Shown one piece after another: positions 10,069 to 20,372 of a DNA stretch of 64,000 nt. The notes under the pieces are model-generated. The model was given only the letters and a program-made list of their open reading frames with translations. It was not told the origin of the DNA and ran no database searches. The stretch lies in contig CM073203.1 in the NCBI GenBank assembly GCA_037042915.1, positions 1,054,001-1,118,000 of the forward strand. Direction: 5' to 3'. Numbering within the stretch: position 1 is the stretch's first letter; each line of letters opens with the position of its first letter. The position numbers and the translations under genes were made by a program. Source of the stretch: Auricularia sp. M13 (Eukaryota; Basidiomycota; Agaricomycetes; Auriculariales; Auriculariaceae).

Positions 10069-11163
10069 CTACCGATACACCGTGCGACGATCCACGGCTG
10101 CTCTCAGGCCATCAATTGCTGCTTGGATCGCCGCGCCAGCGTTCGCGAGGGCGTCGTACAAGGGTTTGACTTCGACTGCACCGATCATCTCTTCAGATAG
10201 GTCATAATACTTCGCCACACACGCTACGGCGTGATCATAATACTCTTTGGCCTCAAACCGTCTCTCGATTCGGTTGTATGAGCTGGAGACGCGTCGGAAG
10301 AGCTGCCGTGCGCGCGGTCCGATGACCGCACACTCTGTTAGCACACGAAGACAGCGCTGCCGCAAAATTTCAGTTTTCTCTCTCCAATTATGAACTAATG
10401 TGTACTTACCATCATGGTTCCGATGTCCTGGTAGAAGTTGTACAGGAGCTGGCCCTCGATGACGCCGTCAGGCTCGGAGCGGAGGAATGCCTCGGCAATG
10501 AACACCAGCTCGGCCCAGAACGCGGGAGCCTCTGCAATCGACAGCAGTAGCAGTGTATCGGCGTTTCGGAAGCCCTTGCGCTCGACGAGGTCGCGCAGGT
10601 ATGCCACGATCAGGATCAAGTCGTCGCATTGCTGGCCCTCCTCGTGGTCTTCCAGCCATCGCACGTTTCGCCTACGATGTGTCAGAATCGGAGCAGCGGA
10701 TGCGGCAATAGACACACGGATACGGGCACCTCGCATGACCTCTCATTTCGGCTGGACAGAAGAAACAACTGAGCGGTCGGGGGATCTCCACGACTTCGCT
10801 GTCGCCGATCGTGTCAGCCGTCGACCAGGCTGTCTTGTCGTCGTCCATGCGATCTGAGCTGAGTATCAAACGGTTGCACAGGGACTCAAATGGAGAAATG
10901 CACAAACCTGTCACACTGGAACTGGGCGAATATGGCGACTGCGCAATGGAGTTGATGCCGTACATGACTCCGTCGGGCTCCGCAAAGTGCTTGGCCGAGA
11001 TGGACGGGCCGGGGGTGCGTCCAGCGAAAACGGCGCAGCCAGCGAATGGATGCGGTGTGCACGAACCGCACTCCGCAGCGGCGGACAGAGAGCGGCGCCC
11101 ATTGCCCCAAGGGTCCACGGTTGTGCTGTCGGCATCGGTGGCAGTAGTCTCGAAGGTCGACAT
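10069..11163 (-). CDS. Antisense accessory gene of element B (four exons, 313 aa, unknown function)
   Basis: On the minus strand: exons 11163-10908, 10853-10718, 10671-10410 and 10356-10069 (942 nt, fully open). Exons 2-4 have exactly the same lengths as in A (136, 262, 288 nt); exon 1 is three codons longer. Both Cys/His clusters (CGSCTPHPFAGC and CFFCPAEMRGHARC) are unchanged although many other residues differ. Differences concentrate at exposed-looking positions such as E/A, D/N and V/I, as expected under protein-level selection. Its retention in a copy that has lost RT, RNase H and integrase suggests the gene is useful to a trans-mobilised element, or is simply recent. No recognised homologue. 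Confidence 0.85.
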
Positions 11164-11250
11164 GGTACAGAAGTCGAGAATGGAATAGGAAGCGGGCAAA
11201 ACTGGGCTGTGGGCGAAGTGAATGGCTTACCTCGAGTTCCCGACGACGGA

Positions 11251-11283
11251 ATTTATAGAGCGCGATGGCCGAGGACGGCCATC
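11251..11283 (-). promoter_or_regulatory. TATA box and hairpin of the antisense gene in B
   Basis: On the minus strand, TATAAAT (11257-11251) lies about 90 bp before the ATG at 11163. The hairpin GATGGCCG/CGGCCATC (11264-11283) sits just upstream. It is the same layout as 762-794 in A. The interval between this and the 3' LTR contains no polypurine tract. Confidence 0.7.
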
Positions 11284-11302
11284 ATTTCAACTACCCCGGA
11301 TA

Positions 11303-12208
11303 TGACGAGCCGCATTCATGGCGGCATCGCGCGCACCGTCAAACTCGACTCGCGCACATCCTCGGAGACGCACAGCCACCGCCAATCCGTCGATCCCACC
11401 GCCGCGCACTTGCATCCTCGACGCCGTGCGCGTCTGTCGCACTCTGCCACGTCTGGGATACATTCCCAGACGACGCCTTCGCTATCTCCGGCCAGCAGTA
11501 CGGTCTGATGGAGGTTCTAGGCCGTCACCACAGCCGCCTCCTATCAGGGTCCGCTGCTCCGTCCCTCGCTCGACTTCTCACTGCTACCTCTCCATCCTCC
11601 CGCTCTTACCACGCCGTATTGCACACCATTCGACTCGCGCGACGTAGGATCGGCCAGATCTCGGGCCGCCCTGGAGGTAGAGAATGGGGGATGAACTCTC
11701 TCACCTGGCCTCGTCACTCTCCTCTCGTCACTGTTCCGTCTCGAAGCTCGTACCTGGTCAGTCAGCTTGCTATGTCAGCTATCTCCATGCGGGAGACGCT
11801 GCGCTGCATGCTGCGGGAGCCCCGTTCTGGAGATATGCAGCCTCCAGCTCATGTTCCCATCCTCTGCCAGCTCATTCCTCAGTTACCCTAGTCATTTGAA
11901 CTCTTGCATAGCCTCGTCTCTTTCGTGTATATAAGGTCTCTCAGAGGTTCAGGATGAGGGCAATCAAGCAGCTCAGTTCTCAGTTCGAGTTTGAGGTTCT
12001 CAGCAAGAATCTCAAGTTCTCCCTCATTTCCCTCGCTCTCTCTGAGTCAGATTGGCGGCCAACCAACTCTGCACTCCCTTTCCCATCTCTCTCACTCGAT
12101 TCTGACATTATCAAGGGGATTAAGTCTCTGTTACGGCGCTGCGGACTAGTACTCCTACGGTCCCCGACCTCAGCTAGCTCCTCCTCCTCCTACGGAACCT
12201 GCGCGTCA
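11303..12208 (+). repeat. 3' LTR of element B
   Basis: 906 bp, same sequence as 4070-4974 apart from one extra C. Followed by the TSD copy ATAA at 12209-12212 and then A's RT coding sequence on the minus strand. Confidence 0.93.
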
Positions 12209-12898
12209 ATAACGTCGCGGCCGCAGACGTAGTCGATCGGTTTTAGACAGGGAACCGTTGCGACCGCTTCTTTGAGCTTGATCATCGCCTCATGGCACGC
12301 ATCGTCGAAGTTGAATGGGACGTCCTTCTTGACGAGGTTGGTAAGCGGGCGTGCGATCAGCGAGAAGTTTCGTATCCACATGCGGACCAAGCCCGCGGTC
12401 CCCATGAATGCACGGACATCGCTGACGGATTCACACGCGGGCCAATCGACCACGCGCTGTATGCGATCCTGCATCGGGCGTCGGCCAGCAAATGAGACTT
12501 CGTAGCCCACGACCGTCACAGACGGCGCGCATATTACTGCCTTCTTCCCGGAAATGGACGCGCCGGAATGATTCAGTCGTTGCAGTACGCGGTTGAGAAC
12601 CTGGGCGTATTCCCAGATGAAGCGGCGTATCCCAGCGTTGCCCGGGATAGTCTCGTAGCTGCCATCGGCATTGAAATAGAACGAACGGGGCCCGAGCGGG
12701 TGCACGTCATCCACGAACGCGTCAACATGCTCTGGCATTTCAGGAGCCAGAATGAACACGAGGTTTCCATGTTGGATAGCTACTGAGTTCGTCCATCCTT
12801 GAGGGAGCGAGACAATGCGAAGTGGCCCGACATCAGACTGAAACGTTGTAATGTTGCGCGAGTCCGGGTGCACGAGCTGTAAGTCATAAGAACTGAAC
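12209..12898 (-). pseudogene. pol: Element A pol, middle part: reverse transcriptase
   Basis: Minus-strand RT core: FQSDVGPLRIVSLPQGWTNS, then AFVDDVHPLGP containing the catalytic Asp pair, thumb and connection (FAGRRPMQDRIQRVVDWP; KKDVPFNFDDACHEAM). It runs into RNase H across the B junction and, on its N-terminal side, joins the 14532-16043 segment across M1. Open frame throughout. GAACTGAAC at 12890-12898 is one copy of the M1 target duplication. Confidence 0.92.
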
Positions 12899-12906
12899 GG
12901 ACCCCT

Positions 12907-13135
12907 AGAAAACCGTGCGCAGGGTTAGAACTTTCGTGCGCATGAGTTTAACTTTTGTGCGCAGGGTCCAAATGTCCGTGCGCACTTTTCAAAATCCGTG
13001 TGCAGGGTCCTGGTCATCCGTGCGCATGAAATGTGCTTTCGTGCGCAATTTTCACAATCCGTGCGCAGGCTCCTGATATCCGTGCGCAGTTTTCACAATC
13101 CGTGCGCAAAGTACAAAATCCGTGCGCAGTGTGAA
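12907..13135 (+). repeat. Left subterminal TCCGTGCGCA array of M1
   Basis: About 11 copies of TCCGTGCGCA or one-base variants, separated so that successive units start roughly 20-22 bp apart. The core TGCGCA is palindromic. Confidence 0.85.
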
Positions 13136-13814
13136 AAACATCAAAAATCTTTTGAAGATGTATATCATAGATGTATTTATGGCACTGTGTGCATTAATAG
13201 AGGTGCACATCTCTAGTGTCAACTATTTTAGATAAACTACTGTGCTACATGATTTGTTCGAAATTTCACTTCCACGTTAGTACAGGATCAGAAATATTCA
13301 GCGAGCATGTTGGTTTGTGTTCTAAGCTGATTTCCTGAAGAGGCTCTAAGTAGGTACTCATAACTCAAAAGATGTTACCCTCATACAGTTATGTTATGTT
13401 AGGTTAGATTAAGCTTGCGAAGGTCAGAACTTATGTTATTTTGGTTCATGAATTCAGGAGTAATATCCTTTGCAGCCTGAGTAACCATGATTCACTCATC
13501 TACTAATAGATTCTAAGCCCTGATCCCAGTTTGGTCAAAAAATCTCAAATGAATTGTCTGGGTCAAGGAGAGACGAGACACGTGTTTTGGGCTGTGGAGT
13601 GGACCTGGAACAAGCCAAAGTTTGCTGTGTCTGCTCCACCACCTCTGTACCACAGAGGTGCTCACTTTCCTGCATCACACCAACATCCCGTCCCTTCAGA
13701 TCTTCTTGTTGATTAGATGGGTTCCAACCTCATCCTCACCATGCCATCTCACAGAGGGACTTGCACGCCCACACCATATTATACTCAAGTTGCTAAGATG
13801 TATTTTCTGTAGTT

Positions 13815-13875
13815 TGGACTAGTGGTTAACATGTACATGTTCTTAATGGATTCGAAACACCCTCAGTTCAAATCC
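13815..13875 (+). other. tRNA-like sequence with box A and box B
   Basis: TGGACTAGTGG (13815-13825, box A-like) and AGTTCAAATCC (13865-13875, box B-like) have tRNA spacing. The acceptor stem does not pair convincingly, so this looks like a tRNA-derived internal pol III promoter in M1, not a tRNA gene. Confidence 0.45.
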
Positions 13876-14072
13876 AGTCATAGACATCCATTTTGTGGCA
13901 CTCTACCCGTGTTTACTACATTCTGTAGTGTATTAACAAACTGTACTTGAGCAGTCAATTGCAACAAGACTTATGGAAATTGTTGGTGTTTGTTAATGAA
14001 CTTCAATGAGTTCAATCAAGTCGCCTAAATGTGCCAAAGTGAAAAAAATAATGCAGTTGTGCTTTATACAGA

Positions 14073-14320
14073 ATCCGTGCGCAACACACAAAATCCGTGC
14101 GCAGTGTAAGCATGTCCGTGCGCATGTCTACCATGTCCGTGCGCATGATTCTAACATCCGTGCGCAGGGTCCAAAATGTCGTGCGCACAAAATCACAATC
14201 CGTGCGCAGTCCTCCTTCATCCGTGCGCACAGACTTACAATCCGTGCGCATGATTTCAACTTTCGTGCGCAGTGTGAAAAATCCGTGCGCAGTCCGTGCG
14301 CATCCGTGCGCAACGTGCGC
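14073..14320 (+). repeat. Right subterminal TCCGTGCGCA array of M1
   Basis: About 14 copies of the same decamer in the same orientation as the left array, spaced about 20-22 bp. The 21-bp period makes a spurious repeating reading frame (IRAQ/VRAH units) that should not be taken as protein. Confidence 0.85.
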
Positions 14321-14531
14321 AACATGCGCGCGGAACTTGAAACCAGTAATTTGACAATATCTTGGCCAGTTTTTAAGGTTTGATAGGTTTGTGCACACAG
14401 ACATGTGCGGGTAGGTGTAAGCTACTGGAATGACCTTCAACAATCATTCTAGGATGTCTGAACAGTCTTCTAGGGCAGGATTACTGCTGCGCACGGACCT
14501 CGCGCACGTGCGCACGGTTTTCTCGTGACCC

Positions 14532-16043
14532 GAACTGAACTGATCGAGCGCGCCAATGCAGGCGCGACCAGCGCAACGTTCCGAGAAGTCGTCCGGGGAT
14601 GGGAGGGTTCCAGCATCGCGTATAGTAACGCTGTTCAGACGCTGCAAATCGTGTACGATGCGTAGCGAGGTCCCGTCGTAGCGAGGTCCCGTCCTTCTTG
14701 ACGACACAGAACCAGCCCGAACGGTATGCCGAATTCGAAGGCTCATAGACTCCCGCGGCGATTTTCTCTTTTAGCAGCTCGATTAGCCGCGTGCGCACCG
14801 CGTGCGGAACAGGAATATTCCTGTCCGCCCACGGCTCGTGAGGGACGACGGGATAGCGAATCGGCGGAAAGTATGATTCTTTGAAGCGGCGGCGCTCTGT
14901 CTCGGTCCACGCGAAGACCGCTTGATGATGTTCAATGAGAAACTGAAAAAGCTTGATCTCCTCGGCCCAGAGAAACCCATCGCGTCCGAGATTGAAACCG
15001 TCCATTCGTTCTCGCGTGAGATGCGCTGTAGTCGGCTCCCAGGTTGGCGGAAGTGTTGGTAGCTTTGGTAATGTCTCCATGCAGTCCGCTGGACGATTCC
15101 GCTCGATACGGTACTCCTGTGGCAGCTGCTCCTGCAGTGGGCGCACTTTCTTTGCGACCGGCTTGTATTTCTTCTTCGGGCGGCCAGTCTCAGGCTTTGG
15201 GCCGTGAGGAACGCGTCGAGCGCCGTTCTCGGCGTACTCGATCGCAATCTCCGTATACGCGCTCGCGGCGTGCATATCCGTGACACCGTCGTAGTGCTGC
15301 ACGAAGAACAGGTAGTCGTCACCTTCAACGGGTACGACGACTTCATTCTCGCGGTCGGGGACATCCGGCCAGTCGGGAGGTCGAGCTTGCGGCGGACCGT
15401 AGTACACAGCATAGAAGAAAGTTGGTACTGGTGCGGCAGAACCAGTCCGCGACTGCACGTGGTCGCGATTGTGATGTTTCGGCGCGGATGGGCCAGAGAG
15501 AGAAAGCAGGGGCGCGGATGGGCTGGTCGGAAACAGCAGCGGCGCGGATGGGCCAGAGAAATCGAGCGACGGTAGAGCAGGGTTGTGAGGAGCAGAGCGC
15601 AGTGCAGAGGGACCGCGAGACGTATCCGGGGCAGTTGAGACTTGTATTCGGTTTGTGAAGACATTCGGCGCGCGCGCGGAAAGCGCGCGATACTCGTACA
15701 GAGAGAAGTCGGTTTTGGATTGCATAGCGCGACGATCTGTAAAACTATTTAGTAGACAACTGCGCAGACGAGGCGAGAGTTCGAGAAATTCGGGTAGAGT
15801 GACATAGAGAACAGAGAGGAGGAACGAGACGAGCAGGAGCGGGGCATGGTATTTAACTGGCAGCAGCAAGTAGCACAGGCAGGCCGAGAATCCGAGGCAG
15901 ATAGCAAGTGTAAATTTGAACAAGTCAGGGGAGGCATGTGGGTATGTGGAGCGAGCGGAAACGGAGAGGTTTTGGGCGGGAAGGCGAGACGGTGCGGTAT
16001 CGGGGTATGCAGCGTGCGTAGCAAGTCGTCCTTCCCGAATCAA
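14532..16043 (-). pseudogene. pol: Element A pol, N-terminal part
   Basis: Entered by -1 frameshift from gag-protease. Residues 41-60 and 68-84 are two hydrophobic segments separated by a short charged loop (LPVKYH). Three PSAP motifs spaced 10 residues apart lie at residues 165-188 (15480-15551). A conserved linker (EIAIEYAENGARRVPHGPKP) leads into the RT fingers (YRSGWFCVVKKDGTSLR). A 16-bp tandem duplication (14663-14693, unit TAGCGAGGTCCCGTCG) then breaks the frame; RT continues in another frame to the M1 boundary (GALDQFSS). Confidence 0.88.
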
Positions 16044-16049
16044 AAATCC
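16040..16049 (-). promoter_or_regulatory. Candidate -1 frameshift site, A gag-protease/pol
   Basis: On the minus strand GGATTTT (16049-16043) is directly followed by TGA (16042-16040). Identical in B, where neighbouring sequence has diverged. Confidence 0.65.
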
Positions 16050-18199
16050 TGAGCTTGCTCAGCACGGCGCGAGCGTGTTTTGGTTGGAATGCGTGCAGCG
16101 CGGTTCGAGTTCGGGTCATGGAGGGTGATGATCGACATCCCGTCGTCACGGTGCTCCTCGCACGCTTGCGCAAGCGAAAGGAACGGCCGGCCGAGCAGCA
16201 AAGAGAAAGGTGCATCTTCAACGACATGCGCCTGGAGATAGAAGGTCAGGCCGGCGACCTTGACCTCAAGGTTCGCGCAGAGGCCGAGCGTGCGTGCGGT
16301 GGTGTTGTTCGCAGCTTCTAGGGACATGCGGCGTGAGACGTCAATCGGCTTGCCCAAGTCTTCCCAGAGCTGTCGGCTGATAATAACGAGCATAGCACCA
16401 CTGTCTACGACACCCTCGACAGTATATTTGCCGATGTCGCAGTCCAAGTAGCGCAGGGGCAGCGCGTGTTCAGCGGCAATTAGATCCCGCGAGAGTGCCA
16501 CGTCTGTAGTGGCGCGGTAGGTGAAAATCTCCGCGCCGGATGCCGGATCGAGCTCCGCTCCGGTGCCTGCAAATCCCACCGTCACCCGTTTCGTTGCCGC
16601 CTGGTCTTTCCAGTACCTGCGCAGGTTGGGACTGATTGCGAGCAGCTCTTCGACCGTCATAACGACTTTTGACTCGAGGATTCGATCGTGAATAATTTTG
16701 GTGAGTCCGTCATTCTCGAGTTGGGACTGCAGTCTGAACTGCGGACGCGCTGCAACAGCAGGCACTCCCGGTACTGGAGCACGCGGAATCGGCACAGCTA
16801 GAGGTGCGTCTACATCTCGCACTTCCTCAATCGTAGCTGACGGGTGAATGGCTGGTTTTGCGGCGGGCGCGGGTGCCGGAGTCGGTGCCCGCGGCGGCAT
16901 CTTGTCGACGATTCCTTTCTCAAGGTGCGGCGGCTGGTCCTTAGCGATCTGATCCACTTTTCCTAGGTTCCCAGGTACTGGACCTTTGCTACGGAGGCCG
17001 TACTGCTTGCGCTCGCCCGACGTAACTGCGTACGCAACCCCGTCAAGGCCCGCGCGGCGCTGATCGATTGCCGTCAACGTCTGGCTCATGACGGCGTACC
17101 ACGCGTCCTCGGCGTCCTTCGTCTCGAATTGCGGTGCTTGTACCGTTGCAGCATCGAAATACGATTCTCCGATCTCGACCAGCATGGCCGAGGCGGCAGG
17201 CTTCGCGGATTTCTTCAAGAAGTCGGGGTTCTGCTTGTGGAACTCGTCAATGCGATCCTTGAGCTTGACCCCCGGCCCGCCTCTGATCGTCTCGCCGCTA
17301 GGGTAGACAATTTTTCCACGCTCGTTGCGGATGCAACGCCCTGCTTCGAGATCGGCCTTGAGAGCTGGACAGTCGCGCATGCTATGCGCGCCACCATCGT
17401 AGTAGCAACCGTCCATCGAGTACGTTGCTGCTGCTGTATTCGTAGCACCTCCAGACGACTGACCCTGCATGCCAGATCGATTCTGCGGCACAGGAGACAC
17501 CTGACGACGCGCGAGCTCGTCCTTGATTTGGGTGAGCAACAGCAGCATTGCATCTTCCTTTTTAACCGACGTATCCTGAGCCTGCGCCGCAGGCGAGGTT
17601 GCAATCGATGCTTTATCCAGACGATTGTTCTTGATAATAGTCTGGGACTCGTTGAAGATCTCGTCGATGGTGAACTGATCGGTACGCTTGTCTTTGTCCT
17701 TCATCATTAGTTTCAGCTCGAGACGCTGACCGAGATTGCGCGCTAGGACTAGGTAATAGTCGCGCTGACTGTCCTCAGCAGTAATACGGCCATTCTTGAC
17801 CAGCTTGCTGCTGTGGCGACGAAACTCGCGCGTAAATTCCGCGAGTTGATCTTCAGTTGTCACGGTGCGTGCTGCGCATCCTTCGACGAACTTCGCATAC
17901 TCATCCTTCGTATATTCCTTGGGTGCTACCGCGTTCGGATAGTCCTTGAGGAGTCGAGTTTTGAATTCGTCCCACGAGGTCTTCGCGGCATCTTCGTATT
18001 CGTCGAACTGCTCAATATCCGCGCGCACCGAGGTGGAGACGTAAGTGACAATTTGTTCTATGGCTTCTTGATCCGTTAACTGGGCAGCATCAGCGCAGCG
18101 CTTGTAATCGCGCAGAAACTGAATGAGTGTGCGGCCGTCACCCTCGAACTTTGGAGCGTGGCGCTCCGCAGGTGTTGGCATTGGGATCGGGTCGGCCAT
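16040..18199 (-). CDS. gag: Element A gag-protease polyprotein
   Basis: 719-aa intact frame from ATG 18199 (MADPIPMPTPAERHAPKFEG). A helical capsid-like region comes first (LIQFLRDYKRCAD ... YYLVLARNLGQRLELKLMM). The degenerate knuckle CYYDGGAHSMRDC follows, then a Pro/Ala linker and an aspartic protease (VDSGAMLVIIS, LLGRPF). It ends at TGA 16042-16040 on the heptamer GGATTTT. The frame is also open and conserved with B upstream of the ATG, back to a TAG at 18820-18818, but without an ATG; either initiation is at 18199 or a longer N-terminus is made by splicing or a non-AUG start. Confidence 0.9.
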   Translation of the reverse strand: MADPIPMPTPAERHAPKFEGDGRTLIQFLRDYKRCADAAQLTDQEAIEQIVTYVSTSVRADIEQFDEYEDAAKTSWDEFKTRLLKDYPNAVAPKEYTKDEYAKFVEGCAARTVTTEDQLAEFTREFRRHSSKLVKNGRITAEDSQRDYYLVLARNLGQRLELKLMMKDKDKRTDQFTIDEIFNESQTIIKNNRLDKASIATSPAAQAQDTSVKKEDAMLLLLTQIKDELARRQVSPVPQNRSGMQGQSSGGATNTAAATYSMDGCYYDGGAHSMRDCPALKADLEAGRCIRNERGKIVYPSGETIRGGPGVKLKDRIDEFHKQNPDFLKKSAKPAASAMLVEIGESYFDAATVQAPQFETKDAEDAWYAVMSQTLTAIDQRRAGLDGVAYAVTSGERKQYGLRSKGPVPGNLGKVDQIAKDQPPHLEKGIVDKMPPRAPTPAPAPAAKPAIHPSATIEEVRDVDAPLAVPIPRAPVPGVPAVAARPQFRLQSQLENDGLTKIIHDRILESKVVMTVEELLAISPNLRRYWKDQAATKRVTVGFAGTGAELDPASGAEIFTYRATTDVALSRDLIAAEHALPLRYLDCDIGKYTVEGVVDSGAMLVIISRQLWEDLGKPIDVSRRMSLEAANNTTARTLGLCANLEVKVAGLTFYLQAHVVEDAPFSLLLGRPFLSLAQACEEHRDDGMSIITLHDPNSNRAARIPTKTRSRRAEQAQDF

Positions 18200-18884
18200 T
18201 CTGAGCGGCTGATATCGCGATGCTAGCTGAGAGGGTGCGGATGGAGGCTGTGGGGGTAAAGGAGGACTTGGAGGCGATGCGGTTCTTCGGAGACGAGCAG
18301 CAGCAGCGGCAAGGATGTCCGCTATCGACCGAACCGGTGAGTGGACTTGTTCAATCTGTTCTGGCTGATCAGGAACTTGTTCGGCGTCAGTCGGCGCAGC
18401 TGGGCCACTGGAACGGCGCGAACGGATTGGCGAGGGCGTTCGGATCGAATACCAAGTAGGGGTCGGCGAGCGCGAGAGCGAGCGTGGCTCAGGCTGCTGA
18501 GATCCTTCACGCGGCGATTGTGATCGAGATCGCGGTGCAGATGGCGCGATTCGCGGAGACGGAGGCTGGGAGAGCGCGGCGCGGCGTTTGGCAAGCGCGC
18601 GTTCAGTTGGAGATGGTGCGTGCCGAAACGGAACGGCAAGCGAAGACGGTGGCTTGGGTGCTGATGCTTGCGAGGTCGCAGAGGTCGATGCTCCTTCGTT
18701 CGACGTCGACGCCGCTTGAGAAAGTCGCGGGCGCTTGGACGTATTCGAGGTGTCGTGAGAATATAAAACGCGAGTTCCTTTTGTTACTGGCTTCGGATCT
18801 TTCTTGGGAGCCAGGTTCTATGCTCGCAGTGAGCGTTTATTGCGCGCGGACCTACCTACTTGGTCCCTGCGGTGGTCACCACAA

Positions 18885-19784
18885 TGACGCGCAGGTTCCG
18901 TAGGAGAGCTAGAAGCTGAGGTCGGGGACCGTAGGAGTACTAGTCCGCAGCGCCGTAATAGAGAGTGATAATCCCCAAATGCGTCGGAGTAGAGTGAGAG
19001 AGGATGAGACGAGAGTTCAGAGTTGGTTGGCCGCCAATCTGACTCAGAGAGAGTGAAGAAGGTGAGGGAGAGTCCGAGTTCTTGCTGAGAATCTCAAACT
19101 CAAGCTGAGAGATGAGCTACTCAATTGCTAGAGACTCTGGACATGAGATAGGGCTTATATACAGGTGAGACGAGGCTATGCATGAGTCCTAGGAGTTCTG
19201 GGTCGCTACAGAGTGAGCTGGCAAGAGATGAGAACATGAGCTGGAAAGAGCATATACCCGGAGATAGCAAGATGTCGCGTGCGGCGCAGCGTCTCCCGCG
19301 TGGAGATAGCTGACTGAATCGGCTGACTGAGCGCGCGCGCGATACTGAGCGGAACAGTGGCAGTAGCAAGATGATAAGGCCGAGTAGGAGAGTTGGTCCC
19401 CCATACTCCACTGTCAGGGCAGCTCGAGATCTGAAAGATCCAGAGTGCTGCGAGTCGAACAGTGTGCTGTACAGCGTAGTGAGAGAGCGGAGGTGGATAG
19501 TCAGCGACGAGGAATTGAGCAAGGAACGGGGGAACTGCCGTGATAGGAGGCGGCTGTGGAGATGGCCTAGAACCTTCTTCACACACGTTCTCACAGCCGG
19601 AGATAGAGCAAGCGTCGTCTGGGAACGCATCCCAGACGTGGCAGAGTTTGTGGCGTGTCTGCGGCGGCGAGGATGCAAGTGCGAGCGCAGGATCGACGGA
19701 TCGGCAGTGGCTGTGCCGAGTCCGAGGATATGCGTGAGTCGCGTTCAACGGTGTGCGCGATGCCGCCATAGATGCGGCTCGTCA
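18885..19784 (-). repeat. 5' LTR of element A
   Basis: 900 bp; on the minus strand it starts TGACGAGCCGC at 19784 and ends GCGTCA at 18885. The interior then begins TTGTGGTGACCACCGC, as in B. Confidence 0.95.
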
Positions 19785-20352
19785 GCGCGACAAGACGCTT
19801 GGACACACCGCTCCAACTGCTCCCAGACCAGTGCTAGAGAGCGAGACCGTGCAGGCCCTGCAGGGCTCCGAGGATCTGTTGCCAACGCGCTCGCACGGAG
19901 ACCTCACAGACGACGCGGTCGCTGATGTCGAGCAGATGGTCAAGCACCTGCTCAATGAGCTCACGATGGAGCGCTTCGATGCGATCTCGGACCTCATCAT
20001 TGAGCGGGCGAACGAATCCGAGGACGAAAGGAATGCCAGAACTCTCGTCCGTCGCCGTCGTCCGACTTATTTTCAAGACTGCAACGGACGACGAGTCGCG
20101 GTCGCCTCTGTATGTGTGCCTGTGTCGGAAGATGATGGTGCAGATATCGGACGGCGTCATGGACGAGGGCATCCGCAACACCGAGGGCATCCCCATCAAG
20201 GGCGGCCTGCTGTTCCGCAAGTACCTGCTCAACCGGTGTCAGGAGGACTTCGAGCGCGGGTGGAGCGTGCAGGCGCAGACTGCCGCGGCCGCGAAGGCCA
20301 AGGCCAAGGACGATGCGGCGAAGAAGAAGAGCAACGACACGGCGCAGGCAGG
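19785..20352 (+). pseudogene. eIF4G (translation initiation factor) fragment, N-side of MIF4G domain
   Basis: Encodes the start of the MIF4G domain: a VEQMVKHLLNELTMERFDAISDLIIERANESEDER stretch and, in another frame, VRLIFKTATDDE, LCRKMMVQISDG and LFRKYLLNRCQEDFERGW. These are eIF4G hallmarks; eIF4G scaffolds eIF4E, eIF4A and eIF3 in the cytoplasm. Everything N-terminal is replaced by A's LTR. An indel near 20050-20062 shifts the frame. The coding sequence stops at H's TSD (GCAGGCAGG, 20344-20352). With two insertions and several frameshifts this is a dead copy; a functional eIF4G must exist elsewhere. Confidence 0.88.
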
Positions 20353-20372
20353 TGTAGCTGGATATTGGTGCG

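Larger units (their letters stand above)
4070..12208 (+). mobile_element. Ty3/gypsy LTR retrotransposon B, internally deleted, inserted in A
   Basis: LTRs 4070-4974 and 11303-12208 begin TGACGAGCC and end GCGTCA. They are flanked by the 4-bp TSD ATAA (4066-4069 and 12209-12212). Same family as A, but the LTRs are clearly diverged from A's. B's own LTRs differ by one C insertion (near 11822). The interior holds gag-protease, a pol with an in-frame deletion of about 2.06 kb, and an antisense gene on the minus strand before the 3' LTR. B therefore cannot supply its own RT core or integrase. Confidence 0.94.
12899..14531. mobile_element. M1: MULE-type non-autonomous DNA transposon
   Basis: 1633 bp bounded by the 9-bp duplication GAACTGAAC (12890-12898 and 14532-14540). 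Ends are imperfect inverted repeats sharing AGAAAACCGTGCGCA. Both subterminal zones are packed with TCCGTGCGCA units. The interior has no transposase; it carries a tRNA-like stretch at 13815-13875. TSD length and architecture fit Mutator-like elements; related GTGCGCACC repeats in H suggest a possible helper. Confidence 0.88.
1..19784 (-). mobile_element. Ty3/gypsy LTR retrotransposon A (left edge outside window; host of B and M1)
   Basis: Minus-strand element. Its 5' LTR is 18885-19784, gag-protease 18199-16040, pol 16043 leftward, an antisense accessory gene 883-1981, and the 3' LTR 1-742 (truncated by the window). Pol is cut twice: by M1 (12899-14531) and by B (4070-12208). At the B junction, removing B and one ATAA makes the RT/RNase H frame continuous. 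The two LTRs differ at only one position over 742 bp by eye (653 versus 19695), so A is young. A itself lies in the eIF4G gene beginning at 19785; its TSD cannot be tested because its left end is outside the window. Confidence 0.93.

Noticed and set aside
13815-13875. A genuine tRNA gene
   Set aside because: Box A/B-like motifs are present but the acceptor and anticodon stems do not pair; the same holds at 33215-33286 and 38152-38205.
12907-14320. Regularly spaced short repeats resembling a CRISPR array
   Set aside because: Units are 10 bp with degenerate 10-12 bp spacers, occur at both ends of a transposon, and the genome is eukaryotic.
14006-14383. Repeating reading frame of IRAQ/VRAH-like units, both strands
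   Set aside because: It is the translation of the 21-bp-spaced TCCGTGCGCA array in M1; the same happens on the opposite strand.
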